Assembly (NCBI GenBank): GCA_945862475.1
Contig: CAMAYW010000124.1
Span: 1-7,013 of the forward strand
Length of the DNA stretch: 7,013 nt
DNA from: Bacteriovorax stolpii
GTDB taxonomy: Bacteria > Bdellovibrionota > Bacteriovoracia > Bacteriovoracales > Bacteriovoracaceae
Direction of reading: 5' to 3'
A program made the translations under genes and the position numbers. Position 1 is the stretch's first letter. Each line of letters starts with the position of its first letter. The notes beneath the pieces are model-generated. The model was given only the letters and a program-made list of their open reading frames with translations, ran no database searches and had not been told where the DNA came from. Below are positions 5,543-7,013 of the stretch, one piece after another.

Positions 5543-7013
5543 TCCCTAGAATTGCTCTGGTTGGTATGCCCAATGTTGGGAAAACGGCTCTCTTTAATAA
5601 GCTCACGGGAAGTTTCCAGAGAGTGGCGAACTTTCCTGGAGTGACTGTAGAGAAAAAAACAGGATGGATTACTGAGAATGGACAACGCATTCTTGAGGTC
5701 ATGGATTTGCCGGGAATTTATTCTCTAGATGCCACTACTCTTGATGAAAAAGTGACGAAAGATTTTTTACTTAAAAAAGAAAAAGAAAGTTCAGCTGATC
5801 TTTTTGTACTTGTTCTAGATGCTACGAACTTAGATAAGTCTCTTTTTTTGGCGCTCCAATTAAAAGAGCTTGGTTACCCTTTGGTCATTGCACTTAATTT
5901 AATGGATGAAGCTAAAAAGAGAAATTTCACTTTAGATCTTGAAAAATTTGCAGCAAAACTTAATGCGATAATCGTACCAACGAGTGCTTCCTCTGGTGAG
6001 GGAGTTCAAGATCTGATTCAATCAATAAAAACTAAATTAAATGAACGTCAGCATGTTGAGCTCACAATTCCAGAGCATTTTCAAAAGACGTTTCGTTCTC
6101 CCTCATACGTGTCTGGAATTTTTAAACAGATTGATGCTCTCTTAGATGAAGTGACTCTCACAAAACTTCGTCCAGACACTTTTACTGAGAAAGTGGATGC
6201 GGTTATCCTTCATCCAATCTGGGGTCTTGTTTTATTATTTTCTATTCTTCTTATTATATTTCAAACCCTCTTTTCTTGGGCTTCTCCTTTACAGGATTTA
6301 ATCGAAGCAGGATTCTCCAGTGCTGGGCAATTTGCCTCTGAAACTATTTCCAACACACTTTTAAAAAGTCTCGTGGTTGATGGAATTATAAGTGGAGTAG
6401 GGGGAGTTCTTGTTTTTCTTCCCCAAATTGTTCTTCTATTTTTATTCATTCAGTTTTTAGAAGATCTTGGCTACCTTGGACGTGCTGCCTTTCTTATGGA
6501 TTCCTTCATGAGACGAATTGGCCTACCTGGAAAAGCAGTGATTCCTTTATTGTCTTCTCATGCGTGTGCTATTCCTGGAATGCTTTCAACGAGAGTTATT
6601 GATAATCACCGTGAGCGACTCATCACCATGCTCGTGATTCCACTGACCACATGCTCGGCCCGTTTACCTGTTTACGCCATCCTTATTTCTGCTCTCATTC
6701 CAAATCTTTCGATCTTAGGAATCCCGTGGTTAAAACTTCCTGGCCTCGTTCTTTTTGGGCTCTATATGCTAGGATTTTTATCAGCTCTTTTAGTCTCTTA
6801 TGTTTTTAAGAAAACCTTACCTGATTCATCTCCATCAATGCTTCTCATGGAGCTTCCCCCTTACCGTATTCCAAGAATTAAAAATCTTCTGCTCGTCATG
6901 AAAAATAAGGCGATGATTTTTGTAAAGAAGGCCGGTGGGATCATATTGATTGTGAGCATTGTGATTTGGGCCCTTGTTACTTTTCCTCAAAAGGACGGAG
7001 TGACGAGTATTGA
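5539..7013 (+). CDS. feoB: FeoB, ferrous iron transporter with N-terminal G domain, 3'-truncated by window end
   Basis: FeoB is the inner-membrane Fe(II) permease; 491 codons are present and the frame stays open at the edge (usual length ~650-780). The N-terminal G domain has G1 GMPNVGKT (9-16), switch Thr36 in PGVTVE, G3 DLPG (56-59), G4 NLMD (120-123) and G5 SAS (149-151), followed by a helical linker to about 215. The membrane part starts near residue 222. It includes the Gate-type segment VGGVLVFLPQ (287-296), the first conserved Cys in SSHACAIPG (Cys343), RERL, the second in TTCSARLPVY (Cys372), the ELPPYR loop (438-443) and another hydrophobic helix near 465-485. The first Cys motif differs from the E. 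coli GFGCNVP form. The start ATG overlaps the feoA TGA by 4 bp and is preceded by GAGG (5528-5531) at 7 nt; the next ATG (codon 10) lies inside G1 and can be excluded. Confidence 0.96.
   Translation, partial: MIPRIALVGMPNVGKTALFNKLTGSFQRVANFPGVTVEKKTGWITENGQRILEVMDLPGIYSLDATTLDEKVTKDFLLKKEKESSADLFVLVLDATNLDKSLFLALQLKELGYPLVIALNLMDEAKKRNFTLDLEKFAAKLNAIIVPTSASSGEGVQDLIQSIKTKLNERQHVELTIPEHFQKTFRSPSYVSGIFKQIDALLDEVTLTKLRPDTFTEKVDAVILHPIWGLVLLFSILLIIFQTLFSWASPLQDLIEAGFSSAGQFASETISNTLLKSLVVDGIISGVGGVLVFLPQIVLLFLFIQFLEDLGYLGRAAFLMDSFMRRIGLPGKAVIPLLSSHACAIPGMLSTRVIDNHRERLITMLVIPLTTCSARLPVYAILISALIPNLSILGIPWLKLPGLVLFGLYMLGFLSALLVSYVFKKTLPDSSPSMLLMELPPYRIPRIKNLLLVMKNKAMIFVKKAGGIILIVSIVIWALVTFPQKDGVTSI

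Noticed and set aside
5251..5685. Long open frame on the minus strand across feoA and the feoB start
   Set aside because: It lies antisense to two well-supported genes with clear FeoA and G-domain motifs, its product resembles no family I know, and it is rich in Ser/Arg as expected of a shadow frame.
1..7013. CRISPR array, mobile element, defence system or toxin-antitoxin pair
   Set aside because: No regularly spaced repeats, transposase, integrase, terminal inverted repeats or small paired genes were seen; nearly all the sequence is accounted for by five ordinary genes.

Overview
The window is AT-rich DNA from a Gram-negative bacterium. The UshA-type nucleotidase carries a short export signal with a possible lipidation cysteine, and the M3 peptidase resembles proteobacterial oligopeptidase A. 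The AT-rich composition, the very short lipoprotein-like signal, the soluble GAF/PAS histidine kinase and the FeoB variant motif would suit a Bdellovibrionota/Bacteriovoracia-like or other deltaproteobacterial-type genome. That placement is inference from style and rests on no marker gene.

Layout: (1) positions 2-1522 (+) hold the C-terminal 506 residues of an M3 zinc oligopeptidase whose start lies outside the window. (2) An 84-bp gap holds a perfect 12-bp palindrome and a possible promoter. (3) Positions 1607-3643 (+) hold a complete soluble histidine kinase, GAF-coiled coil-PAS-PAS-HisKA-HATPase. (4) Positions 3648-5180 (-) hold a complete UshA-like 5'-nucleotidase/UDP-sugar hydrolase, convergent with the kinase and only 4 bp from its stop. 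(5) Positions 5181-5296 are a divergent intergenic region with several short repeats. (6) feoA (5297-5542) and feoB (5539 to the window end, truncated) form a translationally coupled ferrous-iron uptake operon. The feoB frame is open to the right edge.

How the genes relate: feoA and feoB act together, FeoB as the inner-membrane Fe(II) transporter with a cytosolic G domain and FeoA as its small SH3-like partner. The other genes are housekeeping or sensory: cytosolic peptide turnover, periplasmic nucleotide and UDP-sugar salvage, and signal sensing by a kinase with no response regulator in view. Nothing ties them into a single pathway.

I see no mobile element, CRISPR array, tRNA, rRNA or clear rho-independent terminator. 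I do not see a previously undescribed system. The most interesting local signal is the feoA leader: a strong Shine-Dalgarno sequence lies 19 nt from the start codon, and a perfect inverted repeat fills almost all of the excess distance.
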